In this document: positions 9,786 through 17,782 of the stretch, one piece after another
How positions within the stretch are numbered: the stretch's first letter is position 1
Layout: each line of letters opens with the position of its first letter
DNA from: Pseudomonas cedrina subsp. cedrina
Lineage (GTDB): Bacteria > Pseudomonadota > Gammaproteobacteria > Pseudomonadales > Pseudomonadaceae
DNA length: 64,000 nt
NCBI RefSeq assembly: GCF_001983175.1
Contig: NZ_MNPW01000006.1
Location: forward strand, 310,001-374,000
Direction: 5' to 3'
Translations under genes and position numbers: made by a program
Notes under the pieces: generated by a model
Told to the model about the DNA's origin: nothing
Database searches by the model: none
Seen by the model: the letters and a program-made list of their open reading frames with translations, nothing else

Positions 9786-10762
9786 GGCTGGACATCCTTC
9801 GGCCCGTCCACCAATGCACGGAACGGTGCAGCGTCGGTACGCAGAATGATTTTTGTACCCGGTGTAACCACTGTGCCCAGGGTGTCCAAGGACCGCAGCA
9901 GGTTATACAACTGCGGATTACCGGCGTAGGCCCGGCCATAAATCTGCGCCGCTTCAACCCGCGATTGCGCTTCGATATCGGCGGCTTTCACCGTGGCATC
10001 GGCTTGCACAATGCGCGCATCGCGCTCGGCGGCGGAACGGATCTGCGCCGCCTCGCGCTTGCCCACGGCGGTGCGTTCTGTGGCGATGGTTTCCCGCTCG
10101 GCGCGCATGCGGTCGACCGTGGCGGTGAGCGTCACCGACGGCAGGGTCAGCCGTTCGATCCCCACCTGGGCCACGCGCACGCCGTAGGTAGTGAGCAGTT
10201 GTTGATCAATCTGCTGGCGCAATTGCGCTTCAAAATCGGCAATGCGCACCTGGCTGGCGTCGGTGTTGATCAGGCTCGACAGGTCGAAGCTAGCCGCCGT
10301 GGTTTCCAGCGCCGAACCGACAAAGGTGCGAATCTGCCGCGCCGCTTCATCCGGCTGGTTCTGTACCGCGCGCATGAAGCGCTGCACATTGTCGGCATCG
10401 CCCTGCACCTGCCACGCCACATAGGCCTGCACGATAATCCGCAGGCCATCGCGGGTGCCCACATCCTGCAAACCGCTGGACGTGGTGCGCAGGCGCAGGT
10501 CCACCGGAATCGCCGCTTCGAATGGCGCCGGCCAGCGCCAGCCCAGGCCCGGCTCCAGCAGCACGCGCGACGGGTTGCCGAAGCGGGTTATCACCGTGGC
10601 CTCGCCGGAACGCACCTGCACCAGGCTGGCGGCGGCTACCGCGAACAGCACCAGCAGCAACGCCCAGGCCATGCGCCGCCAGGGGAACGGGCCTGCCGCC
10701 TGGTCATCGCCGTGGTGATGATGGTGATGGCCGTGATGGTGATCGTGGGAATGAGCGCTCAA
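9782..10762 (-). CDS. SPFH-domain membrane protein, HflK-like, with His-rich N-terminus
   Basis: 326-residue HflK-like protein. The first 20 residues (MSAHSHDHHHGHHHHHHGDD) contain about eleven histidines, a probable cytosolic metal-binding tail, followed by a Pro-Trp-Arg junction and one transmembrane helix (MAWALLLVLFAVAAASLV). The SPFH domain starts RSGEATVITRFGNPSRVL, and a coiled coil with AERDARIVQADATVKAADIEAQSRVEAAQIYGRA follows. It overlaps the HflC-like gene by 4 nt (ATGA). The His cluster is unusual for HflK, which normally has a Gly-rich start, and it links the protein to metal handling. The function is inferred from context. Confidence 0.85.
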   Translation of the reverse strand: MSAHSHDHHHGHHHHHHGDDQAAGPFPWRRMAWALLLVLFAVAAASLVQVRSGEATVITRFGNPSRVLLEPGLGWRWPAPFEAAIPVDLRLRTTSSGLQDVGTRDGLRIIVQAYVAWQVQGDADNVQRFMRAVQNQPDEAARQIRTFVGSALETTAASFDLSSLINTDASQVRIADFEAQLRQQIDQQLLTTYGVRVAQVGIERLTLPSVTLTATVDRMRAERETIATERTAVGKREAAQIRSAAERDARIVQADATVKAADIEAQSRVEAAQIYGRAYAGNPQLYNLLRSLDTLGTVVTPGTKIILRTDAAPFRALVDGPKDVQP

Positions 10763-10774
10763 CAGACAGACTCC

Positions 10775-12679
10775 TTATTGAACGGCTTTACGCGGCACCG
10801 AAGGGTCGGCCGGTAAGGTAAAAGAACGCAGATCAATCGTCGGCGCGCCATCGGCGCCCAGGCGGTGATCCAAAATAAGCAGCTTGGCGTGGGCCAGGCC
10901 CAGGCTGAGTTGGCCGAGGTAGTGTTCCAGCACGAACGCCTGGCCGGCCGTGGCATAGGCCTTTTGTTCAGCGGCAAATCGCAGGCCGGCAGCTTGGGCG
11001 CCCGCGTTCACTTCATGGGCGGTGGCCTGGGCCTGGTCGCGGGCGGTGCTGGCCAGCAACAAGGCCTGGTTGGTTTGCTCGCTGGCGGCGCCGCGCTCGC
11101 GGGAAATCAGGGCCTGGGCGCCAATTTGCGCGGCCTGTACACCGTGATACGCATTGGCGGCGCCGGCCGGAGGGTGGATCGCCTCGACGACCGTGGCGAG
11201 GATTTCCACGCCGCTGTCGAGTGTTTGCAGGTCCGCCTGCACGGCGCGGCCGATTTCATCGGCCAGAAGGGTGCGTTGCTCGCCGAGCAATTCATCGAGG
11301 GTGCGCGAGGCAAAGTCATGCACCAGGATGCGGCTGGCGGTGCTGCGAATCAGCTTCGGTACATCCGCGCTGTTATAGGTGGCGGCGAGCGCGGCCTGGT
11401 CGGTGAGGCCGATGCGGTAGACGAAACGCACATCCATACTCACGATCTGGAAGCTCTGCTTGTCACCGCTGCTGCTGGCGATCACTTGGGATTTGTCGTT
11501 CACATGGCTGGCGTCCCATAAGCGATTGGCAATCAACGGGGCCGGCCCTTCGGCGGGCGCCAGTTCTGGCGTGGCGGCTTCACTGACGCTGGTGGCCAGT
11601 TCGTGCACCACGCCGTTTTCGACGCTGATCACGCGGCCCAGCGGCCAGGGCAACCCAGCATGCAAGCCAGGGCCGAAGACTTGCACCGGTTTACCGAAGC
11701 GCTCGTAAATCCCACGGCCTTGCAGGGGCACTTCGTGCACGCCAGTGAGTGCCCAGCCTACCGCCAGCACTACAAGCAGCACCGGGAAAAACGCCCTGCG
11801 CATGTAGGTAAACGCCCAGATCTGGCGCAGGTCAATGCCGAAGCGGTTGTGCAGCTCATGCTGCAACGCGAGCAGGGGTTGCGGCGGCCAGCGCAGCAAA
11901 CCGGCGATGAAACTGTGCGCCATCAAGCGCGGTTCGAGACGGGGCTGACGTGGGCTGAACAGTGACAGTACCGCCCTTAACAGAAACTCCAGCGCGACCA
12001 GCGCCGGCAGCAGGCCGATCAACACCGCCAACCGCACCGGCCAGACGGACTCAGCCCCGGCAAACAGCAGGCAAATTGCACTGATCAGCAGGCAGATAAT
12101 CGCTACCCGGCTCAGTTGCGCCAGTTGCGAGGCTTCAGGCCACTGCGCGACGGTTTCCTGGGCCAGCCGACGTTCAAACACCAACAGGCCAAACGCCAAG
12201 GCCAACGCCATCGCCGCACCGATGCTTGCTGATTGCCCGACCGGGGCCGCGGGCAGCGCCAGGTTCCAGAATTCAATGACGCTGACCAGCGCCAGCAGCG
12301 ACCAGCCGGCGAGCCAGAACACCGGCGCACCGATCTGCCTGCCAAGACGTTGCACAATGCGCGCGTACCGGGACGTTTCTTCAAGGGGCACCTCAACCGT
12401 CGGCGGCTCCAACGCCTGGGCACGCCAGTCGGCCACCCACCACGCCGATTGCAACCCGGCCACCAGCAGCAACAACGCCGACGCACAGTTGATCAACACC
12501 ACCGGCCAGATCGACAGCGGCGCAAACAGCGCGACAAACAGTGCCAGTACCCAACCGGCGACCGCCAAACCCGTCAGGCCTATACCGGCCTGACGCAGAC
12601 GACGGGCATGGAACACACCCTGTTGAAAACGCGGGAGGCCTTCCACCGAAGCGCCGTCAGCTTCCAGATCCACTTGCAT
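10775..12679 (-). CDS. Polytopic SPFH-domain protein, HflK-like
   Basis: 634-residue protein with a long polytopic N-terminal half (about eight hydrophobic segments between residues 30 and 300, e.g. AVAGWVLALFVALFAPLSIWPVV, VFWLAGWSLLALVSVIEFWNLAL, IICLLISAICLLFAGAESVWP) joined to a C-terminal SPFH domain (VGWALTGVHEVPLQGRGIYERFGKPVQVFGPG...) and coiled coil. First gene of the SPFH/ATPase operon, 12 nt before the His-rich HflK gene. ATG at 12679 (MQVDLEADGASVEG) is chosen because everything upstream in frame is low-complexity and runs through a REP element; the ribosome site is weak (GAGTGG). A Zur-like box lies 28-41 bp before the start. Such polytopic SPFH fusions are seen in pseudomonads but lack an experimentally assigned role that I know of. 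Confidence 0.8.
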   Translation of the reverse strand: MQVDLEADGASVEGLPRFQQGVFHARRLRQAGIGLTGLAVAGWVLALFVALFAPLSIWPVVLINCASALLLLVAGLQSAWWVADWRAQALEPPTVEVPLEETSRYARIVQRLGRQIGAPVFWLAGWSLLALVSVIEFWNLALPAAPVGQSASIGAAMALALAFGLLVFERRLAQETVAQWPEASQLAQLSRVAIICLLISAICLLFAGAESVWPVRLAVLIGLLPALVALEFLLRAVLSLFSPRQPRLEPRLMAHSFIAGLLRWPPQPLLALQHELHNRFGIDLRQIWAFTYMRRAFFPVLLVVLAVGWALTGVHEVPLQGRGIYERFGKPVQVFGPGLHAGLPWPLGRVISVENGVVHELATSVSEAATPELAPAEGPAPLIANRLWDASHVNDKSQVIASSSGDKQSFQIVSMDVRFVYRIGLTDQAALAATYNSADVPKLIRSTASRILVHDFASRTLDELLGEQRTLLADEIGRAVQADLQTLDSGVEILATVVEAIHPPAGAANAYHGVQAAQIGAQALISRERGAASEQTNQALLLASTARDQAQATAHEVNAGAQAAGLRFAAEQKAYATAGQAFVLEHYLGQLSLGLAHAKLLILDHRLGADGAPTIDLRSFTLPADPSVPRKAVQ

Positions 12680-12707
12680 CCACTCAACGTCCGCTCGTAC
12701 ATAATTC

Positions 12708-12720
12708 GTTACGATATAAC
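12708..12720. promoter_or_regulatory. Candidate Zur (zinc uptake repressor) box
   Basis: GTTACGATATAAC (plus strand) matches the gammaproteobacterial Zur core GTTATANTATAAC at all but two positions and is palindromic at its ends (GTTAC/GTTAT...). It lies just upstream of the SPFH/P1B-ATPase operon, where a repressor would block the promoter. Match by eye only. Confidence 0.55.
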
Positions 12721-12778
12721 ACGGAGCGTGAAATTTTTGTTCGTTGAACACCGCTTTCGAATCCCCCCCCAAAACCCT

Positions 12779-12880
12779 TGTGGGAGCTGGCTTGCCTGCG
12801 ATGCAGACACCTCGGTCTATCCGTCGCACCGAGGTGATGCTATCGCAGCGGTGCGACGACTCGACAAGCCAGCTCCCACA
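12779..12880. repeat. REP/REPIN-like inverted repeat with an internal hairpin
   Basis: Outer arms TGTGGGAGCTGGCTTG and its complement (ending 12880) are the same REP sequence as at 3426 and 31903. Nested inside is a second 9-bp stem, CACCTCGGT (12808-12816) with ACCGAGGTG (12828-12836). A further partial REP arm, CGCTCCCACAGG, follows at about 12888-12898. It fills most of the 349-bp gap between the divergent SPFH and ynb-like operons. Confidence 0.85.
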
Positions 12881-13028
12881 TAAGCCCGCTCCCACAGGAG
12901 TACATCATTGAGCTCCAGACCGTGACTAAACCCCCATAAACACGCGCCATCACTGGTGCGGGCCGCGATTAATCGGCACACTCCAGACACTTTTTCGCGG
13001 GTCCACGGACAAGGATGCGTTACCCCTC

Positions 13029-13652
13029 ATGATTTCGATCTACCAGCTCAAGCCGCGTTTTCAAAACCTGCTGCGCCCGCTCGTGCAGCGCCTCTACGAC
13101 AACGGCACCACCGCCAACCAGATCACCGTGCTGGCCGGCGTGGTTTCGCTGCTGGTCGGCCTGCTGATTGCCAGCTTTGCCCAACACCTGTGGCTGTTTG
13201 CGCTGATCCCGCTGTGGATGATCCTGCGCATGGCCCTCAACGCCATCGACGGCATGCTCGCCCGGGAATTCGGCCAGCAGTCGCGCCTGGGCGCCTACCT
13301 CAATGAGCTGTGCGACGTGATCGCCGACAGCGCACTGATCCTGCCCTTTGCGCTGATCCCTGGCGTGAGCCTGGCGCCGGTGCTGCTGGTGGCGCTGCTG
13401 GCGGTGTTCAGCGAATACGCCGGCGTGCTGGGGCCGATGGTGGGCGCGTCGCGCCGCTATGACGGGCCGATGGGCAAGAGCGATCGGGCGTTTGTATTGG
13501 GCGTGCTGGCCACCGGCGTGGCGCTGGGCTGGCTCGGCGCGGCTTGGGTCGACGCGGTGATGTGGCTGGTGGCCGCCCTGCTCGCCTACACCCTGGTCAA
13601 TCGCGTACGCCAAGGCCTCAAAGAACAACCAGACACTTCCCCTTCTGCATAA
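13029..13652 (+). CDS. CDP-alcohol phosphatidyltransferase family protein (YnbA-like)
   Basis: 207-residue polytopic membrane protein of the CDP-alcohol phosphatidyltransferase family, which transfers a phosphatidyl group from CDP-diacylglycerol to an alcohol. The signature spans residues 71-96: N71-x2-D74-G-x2-A-R-x8-G-x3-N92-x3-D96. In the classical motif positions 71 and 92 are Asp, so two of the four acidic metal ligands are Asn; I recall the same pattern in E. coli YnbA. About five hydrophobic helices follow. First gene of a six-gene operon. A five-codon mini-ORF (13015-13032) overlaps its start codon. The alcohol acceptor is unknown. Confidence 0.85.
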   Translation: MISIYQLKPRFQNLLRPLVQRLYDNGTTANQITVLAGVVSLLVGLLIASFAQHLWLFALIPLWMILRMALNAIDGMLAREFGQQSRLGAYLNELCDVIADSALILPFALIPGVSLAPVLLVALLAVFSEYAGVLGPMVGASRRYDGPMGKSDRAFVLGVLATGVALGWLGAAWVDAVMWLVAALLAYTLVNRVRQGLKEQPDTSPSA

Positions 13653-13662
13653 GGATTTTGCG

Positions 13663-15417
13663 ATGCGCACACAGCAAGAGCACAACTTCGGTACCCATGA
13701 TGGCGTTGAGCTTTTCTACCGGCACTGGCCGGCCACCGCTCCCGCGGATGGCCAGGTGCGCAAGGCAATTGTGTTGTTCCATCGCGGCCATGAGCATTCG
13801 GGGCGGATCGCCCATCTGGTGGATGAACTGAACCTGCCGCAATTCGACTTCTTCGCCTGGGATGCACGCGGCCATGGCCAGTCCCCCGGCGAGCGCGGTG
13901 ACAGCCCGAGCTTCGCCACCAGCGCCCGCGATGTGCAGACCTTCTGCAATCACATCGGCGCCACGTATCACATCGAGGAAGAGAACCTCGCCGTCATCGC
14001 CCAAAGCGTCGGCGCGGTGATTGCCGCGACTTGGGTGCATGATTACGCGCCCAGGATCCGCGCGCTGGTGCTCGCTTCCCCGGCGTTCAAGGTGAAGCTC
14101 TACGTACCCTTCGCCCGGCAGGGGCTGGCGCTGATGCGCAAGTTGCGCGGCAATTTTTTCGTCAACAGTTACGTCAAGGCCAAGTTTCTCAGCCACGATC
14201 CGGAACGCGTGGCGTCCTATGACACTGACCCGCTGATCACCAAGGCTATTTCGGTGAATGTGCTACTGGGCCTGTACGAAGCCGCCGACCGAGTGGTCGC
14301 CGACGCCCAGGCGATCCAGGTGCCGACTCAACTGCTGGCCTCCGGCTCCGACTTCGTGGTGCACCGCAAACCCCAGCAGCAATTTTTCGACCGCCTGGGC
14401 AGCCTGAAAAAAGAACTGCATGTCCTGCCCGGGTTTTTCCATGACACCCTGGGCGAACGCGACCGCGCCACCGCCGTGAACAGCGCCAGGCGTTTTATCC
14501 TGCAGAACTTCGAATACCCGCTGGACCGCGCCTCGCTGCTCGATGCCGACAAATTGGGCGCCACCTGCGCCGAATCCGAAGCCCTCGCAGCGCCGCTGCC
14601 GCGCAACTCCCTGCGCGACCTGTACTGGCGCATGACCCGCGCCAGCATGGGCCTGGGCAAGAACCTGTCGGAAGGCGTAAAGCTGGGCTTCGACACCGGC
14701 TTCGACTCCGGCAGCACCCTGGACTACGTGTACCGCAACCAACCCACCGGCAAGGGCGGGCTGGGCCGGATGATTGACACCAACTACCTCAACTCCATCG
14801 GCTGGCGCGGCATTCGCCAGCGCAAGCTGAACGTCGAGGAGCTGCTGCGCCTGGCCATGGCCAAGTTGCGCGCCGATGCTCGCGAAGTGCGCATCGTGGA
14901 TATTGCCGCTGGCCACGGCCGCTACATTCTCGAAGCGTTGCAGGGCGTGTCGCCGCTGCCGGAATCGATCCTGCTGCGCGACTACAGCGACATCAACGTG
15001 CGCGACGGTGGCGCGTTGATCCGCGAGAAGGGCCTGGGCGATATCGCGCAGTTCGTCAAAGGCGATGCGTTCGACCGCCTGGATCTGGCCGCGCTGGAGC
15101 CCAAGCCGACCCTGGCGGTGGTGTCCGGGTTGTATGAATTGTTTGCCGATAACGCCATGGTCGGCGGCTCACTGGCCGGCCTGGCCGAAGCGGTGGAGCC
15201 CGGCGGTTACCTGGTCTACACCGGCCAACCGTGGCACCCGCAGTTGGAACTGATCGCCCGCGCGTTGACCAGCCACCGCCAGGGCCAGGCTTGGGTGATG
15301 CGTCGACGCAGCCAGGCGGAGATGGATCAACTGGTGGAGGCCGCCGGTTTCCGCAAGATCACCCAGCGTGTGGATGAGTGGGGCATCTTTACCGTGTCCC
15401 TGGCGCAGAAGATCTGA
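13663..15417 (+). CDS. Alpha/beta hydrolase - SAM methyltransferase fusion (YnbC-like)
   Basis: 584-residue two-domain protein. Residues about 1-285 are a lysophospholipase-type alpha/beta hydrolase (oxyanion region HRGHEHSGR, cap motif WDARGHGQSPG, nucleophile elbow AQSVGA with Ser115, late Asp in SGSDFVVH and His in PGFFHDT). Residues about 330-584 are a class I methyltransferase with the SAM motif VRIVDIAAGHGRYILEAL and a later GGYLVYTGQPWHPQ. The elbow has Ala where GxSxG normally has the first Gly. The same fusion occurs in enterobacterial YnbC. It lies 10 nt after the phosphatidyltransferase gene and 2 nt before the phosphatase gene. It probably acts on a lipid or lipid-like intermediate; substrate unknown. 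Confidence 0.85.
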   Translation: MRTQQEHNFGTHDGVELFYRHWPATAPADGQVRKAIVLFHRGHEHSGRIAHLVDELNLPQFDFFAWDARGHGQSPGERGDSPSFATSARDVQTFCNHIGATYHIEEENLAVIAQSVGAVIAATWVHDYAPRIRALVLASPAFKVKLYVPFARQGLALMRKLRGNFFVNSYVKAKFLSHDPERVASYDTDPLITKAISVNVLLGLYEAADRVVADAQAIQVPTQLLASGSDFVVHRKPQQQFFDRLGSLKKELHVLPGFFHDTLGERDRATAVNSARRFILQNFEYPLDRASLLDADKLGATCAESEALAAPLPRNSLRDLYWRMTRASMGLGKNLSEGVKLGFDTGFDSGSTLDYVYRNQPTGKGGLGRMIDTNYLNSIGWRGIRQRKLNVEELLRLAMAKLRADAREVRIVDIAAGHGRYILEALQGVSPLPESILLRDYSDINVRDGGALIREKGLGDIAQFVKGDAFDRLDLAALEPKPTLAVVSGLYELFADNAMVGGSLAGLAEAVEPGGYLVYTGQPWHPQLELIARALTSHRQGQAWVMRRRSQAEMDQLVEAAGFRKITQRVDEWGIFTVSLAQKI

Positions 15418-15419
15418 GC

Positions 15420-16718
15420 ATGCGCGAACCCGGTTTATTCAAACCCGCGTTGCTGTGGCTGCTGCTGTTGGCGCCGCTGTTTTTCAGCACCTACGGCTTT
15501 GCGACCTGGGTCACCAGCCAACGCAGTGACGTCGGTACGCTGGTGTTCGGCTGGGAAACCCATATGCCGTTCTGGGCCTGGACCATCGTGCCCTACTGGA
15601 CCATCGACCTGCTCTATGGGTTCTCCCTGCTGTTGCCCACTACACGGCATGAGTTGAAACAACACGCGTTGCGCCTGTTGAGTGCGCAGCTGATCGCAGT
15701 GAGCTGCTTCCTGATCTGGCCGCTGCGCTTTACCTTCGAGCGCCCGGAGCTAGACGGCGTGTTCGGCTGGCTGTTCGCGGTGCTGGCCGGGTTCGACAAG
15801 CCGTTCAACCAGGCGCCCTCGCTGCATATCGCACTGCTGGTGATCCTGTGGGTCATGTATCAGCGGCATGCCCAGGGTGTATGGCGTTGGCTGGTGCATG
15901 GCTGGTTCGCGTTGATCGGTATTTCGGTGCTGACCACTTATCAACATCACTTTATTGACCTACCCACAGGCGCGCTCGCGGGTTGGATCTGCGTGTGGCT
16001 GTGGCCGGTGGAGCATCCGAGCCCGCTGTTGAAGGCCCGATTTACACGGGATCCCAAGCGTTGGCGGTTGGGCCTGCGTTACGGCCTGGGCGCGTTGGTG
16101 TTGGCGATCCTTGCCTTTGCCGTAGGCGGTGGTGGGTTATGGCTACTGTGGCCAGCGGTTTCCCTGGGCTTGGTCATGGCGAATTATCTGCTGCTGGGGG
16201 CCGCGGGTTTCCAGAAGCGTGCCGATGGTCGGCTGACACCTGCTGCGCGCTGGCTGTATGCGCCCTATCTGGCGGCCGCGTGGGTCAATTCGCGCCTGTG
16301 GACCCGCAAGCATCCACAGCCTGACCTGATTGTGGATAACGTCTGGCTTGGGCGCATTCCTACAGCAAGCGAGCAGGAGTCCTTCAAGGCCATCGTCGAT
16401 ATGTGCGCCGAATTGCCGATTAATCCACAGGGCCGCGCCTATCAATCCATCCCGGTGCTGGACTTGATCGCCCCGACACCCGCCGAATGCCTGCAAGCCG
16501 CGCAAGCCATCGAGCGCCTGCGCCGCAATGGCCCGCTGCTGGTGTGCTGTGCTCTCGGCTACTCACGTAGCGCCACCGCCGTCGCCGCCTGGCTGTTGCA
16601 TACCGCACGCGCCGCGACGATAGAGGATGCGCTGGCTATCATTCGTACAGCGCGGGCCGATGTGGTCCTGCACCCCGCACACCGTGAAGCCTTGGAGGGT
16701 TTGCCCCATGCCCGCTGA
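15420..16718 (+). CDS. PAP2 phosphatase - dual-specificity phosphatase fusion (YnbD-like)
   Basis: 432-residue membrane protein. The N-terminal two thirds carry about eight transmembrane helices and PAP2-like elements (FNQAPSLHIAL, i.e. PSxH, and TYQHHFIDLPTGA, i.e. HHxxD). The C-terminal 140 residues are a soluble dual-specificity tyrosine-phosphatase domain with the catalytic CX5R loop in LLVCCALGYSRSATA. The start at 15420 follows the upstream stop by 2 nt; longer in-frame starts lie inside the previous gene. PTP-fold enzymes such as PTPMT1 dephosphorylate phosphatidylglycerophosphate, so a lipid-phosphate substrate made by the YnbA-like enzyme is plausible. Domain calls are firm; the reaction is inferred. 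Confidence 0.85.
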   Translation: MREPGLFKPALLWLLLLAPLFFSTYGFATWVTSQRSDVGTLVFGWETHMPFWAWTIVPYWTIDLLYGFSLLLPTTRHELKQHALRLLSAQLIAVSCFLIWPLRFTFERPELDGVFGWLFAVLAGFDKPFNQAPSLHIALLVILWVMYQRHAQGVWRWLVHGWFALIGISVLTTYQHHFIDLPTGALAGWICVWLWPVEHPSPLLKARFTRDPKRWRLGLRYGLGALVLAILAFAVGGGGLWLLWPAVSLGLVMANYLLLGAAGFQKRADGRLTPAARWLYAPYLAAAWVNSRLWTRKHPQPDLIVDNVWLGRIPTASEQESFKAIVDMCAELPINPQGRAYQSIPVLDLIAPTPAECLQAAQAIERLRRNGPLLVCCALGYSRSATAVAAWLLHTARAATIEDALAIIRTARADVVLHPAHREALEGLPHAR

Positions 16719-17151
16719 TATGGAACTTCAGGTTGTCGCCAGCCTGCTGCGCCGTGGCCGTTCGCTGGATCAGTTATCCACAGGCCTGACGCTGATCGGT
16801 GTCGGGTTTGGCCTCGCCCAATTGCTGATGGCCAGCATTGCGCCGATCTGCCTGCTGCTCAGCCTGTGGATGATTATCCTCGGGCTGTTGCAAAAGTACT
16901 GGGCGCTGCGCGTGGCTTTGGATGCCGACCTGTTCGCCCTGCTGGCCCGCGATATCGACCGCACGGCGGACCTCGACCAGGCCCTGCAAACCCTTGGCCT
17001 GCAATCGCCCAAGCGTGCCGGCCGGCCTTGGACGGAGCGCCGTCGCGGTGCCCTTAAATTGCTGCGCAAACAAGCCTGGCTGCTGGCCGCGCAAGCGCTG
17101 CTGACCCTGGGCGTCATTCTCGCCAGCCCCTGGCTGCCTTTCGCCGGATAA
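16708..17151 (+). CDS. Small membrane protein of the ynb-like operon
   Basis: 147-residue protein that I do not recognise as a named family. It has two adjacent hydrophobic helices (LTLIGVGFGLAQLLMASIAPICLLLSLWMIILGLL) near residues 25-65, a charged middle (residues 70-120, with basic PKRAGRPWTERRRG) and a C-terminal helix (AWLLAAQALLTLGVILASPWL). The start overlaps the end of the phosphatase gene by 11 nt; GGAGGG at about 16694 supports ATG 16708, and a second ATG at 16720 is possible. Its fixed place between the phosphatase and acyltransferase genes suggests an accessory membrane subunit of the same pathway. Confidence 0.7.
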   Translation: MPADMELQVVASLLRRGRSLDQLSTGLTLIGVGFGLAQLLMASIAPICLLLSLWMIILGLLQKYWALRVALDADLFALLARDIDRTADLDQALQTLGLQSPKRAGRPWTERRRGALKLLRKQAWLLAAQALLTLGVILASPWLPFAG

Positions 17152-17160
17152 GGAACCCCC

Positions 17161-17781
17161 ATGTTCGAACCCGTGGTCGCCACGCTGATTACCTCCATGG
17201 CCCGCACCGTCACTGGCGCGCGCAGCCTGTGGCTGGGTTGCGCGCCAGTGCCGGTGCAACGCATCTACTTCGCCAACCACAGCAGCCACGGCGACTTTGT
17301 CCTGTTGTGGGCCTCCTTGCCGCAGAACCTGCGCAAATTCACGCGCCCGGTAGCCGGCAGCGACTACTGGAACAAAAGCGCTTTGCGTCGCTACATCATC
17401 AACCGGGTGTTTAACGGCGTATTGATTGACCGTGAACGCAAGGACCCTGTGGATAACCCGTTGCAGCCCATGCTCAACGCGCTGGAAGGCGGCGACTCGC
17501 TGATCATCTTCCCCGAAGGTACACGCAACCTGGAGGACGGCTTGCTGCCGTTCAAAAGCGGCCTGTACCACTTGGCGAAAAGTTACCCACAGGCCGAACT
17601 GGTCCCGGTGTGGATCGCCAACCTCAACCGGGTCATGCCCAAAGGCCGCGTGCTGCCGCTGCCACTGTTGTGCACCACCAGCTTCGGCGCGCCGTTGCAA
17701 TTGGAAGAAGGCGAAGACAAGGCTGCCTTTCTCGCCCGTACCCGCGACGCCCTGCTCGCCCTCGCCCCGGAGCATTCCTGA
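17161..17781 (+). CDS. PlsC-like 1-acyl-glycerol-3-phosphate acyltransferase
   Basis: 206-residue member of the PlsC/LPLAT family, which acylates lysophosphatidic acid or similar acceptors. The HX4D catalytic motif is in FANHSSHGDFVLLW (about residues 36-49) and the substrate-binding FPEGTRN motif is near residue 120. The protein is short and has little hydrophobic N-terminus compared with housekeeping PlsC. Starts 9 nt after the small membrane protein gene and ends 1 nt before the cytidylyltransferase start. In the operon it could supply phosphatidate, or a variant acyl-phospholipid, to the CdsA-like enzyme. Confidence 0.88.
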   Translation: MFEPVVATLITSMARTVTGARSLWLGCAPVPVQRIYFANHSSHGDFVLLWASLPQNLRKFTRPVAGSDYWNKSALRRYIINRVFNGVLIDRERKDPVDNPLQPMLNALEGGDSLIIFPEGTRNLEDGLLPFKSGLYHLAKSYPQAELVPVWIANLNRVMPKGRVLPLPLLCTTSFGAPLQLEEGEDKAAFLARTRDALLALAPEHS

Positions 17782-17782
17782 C

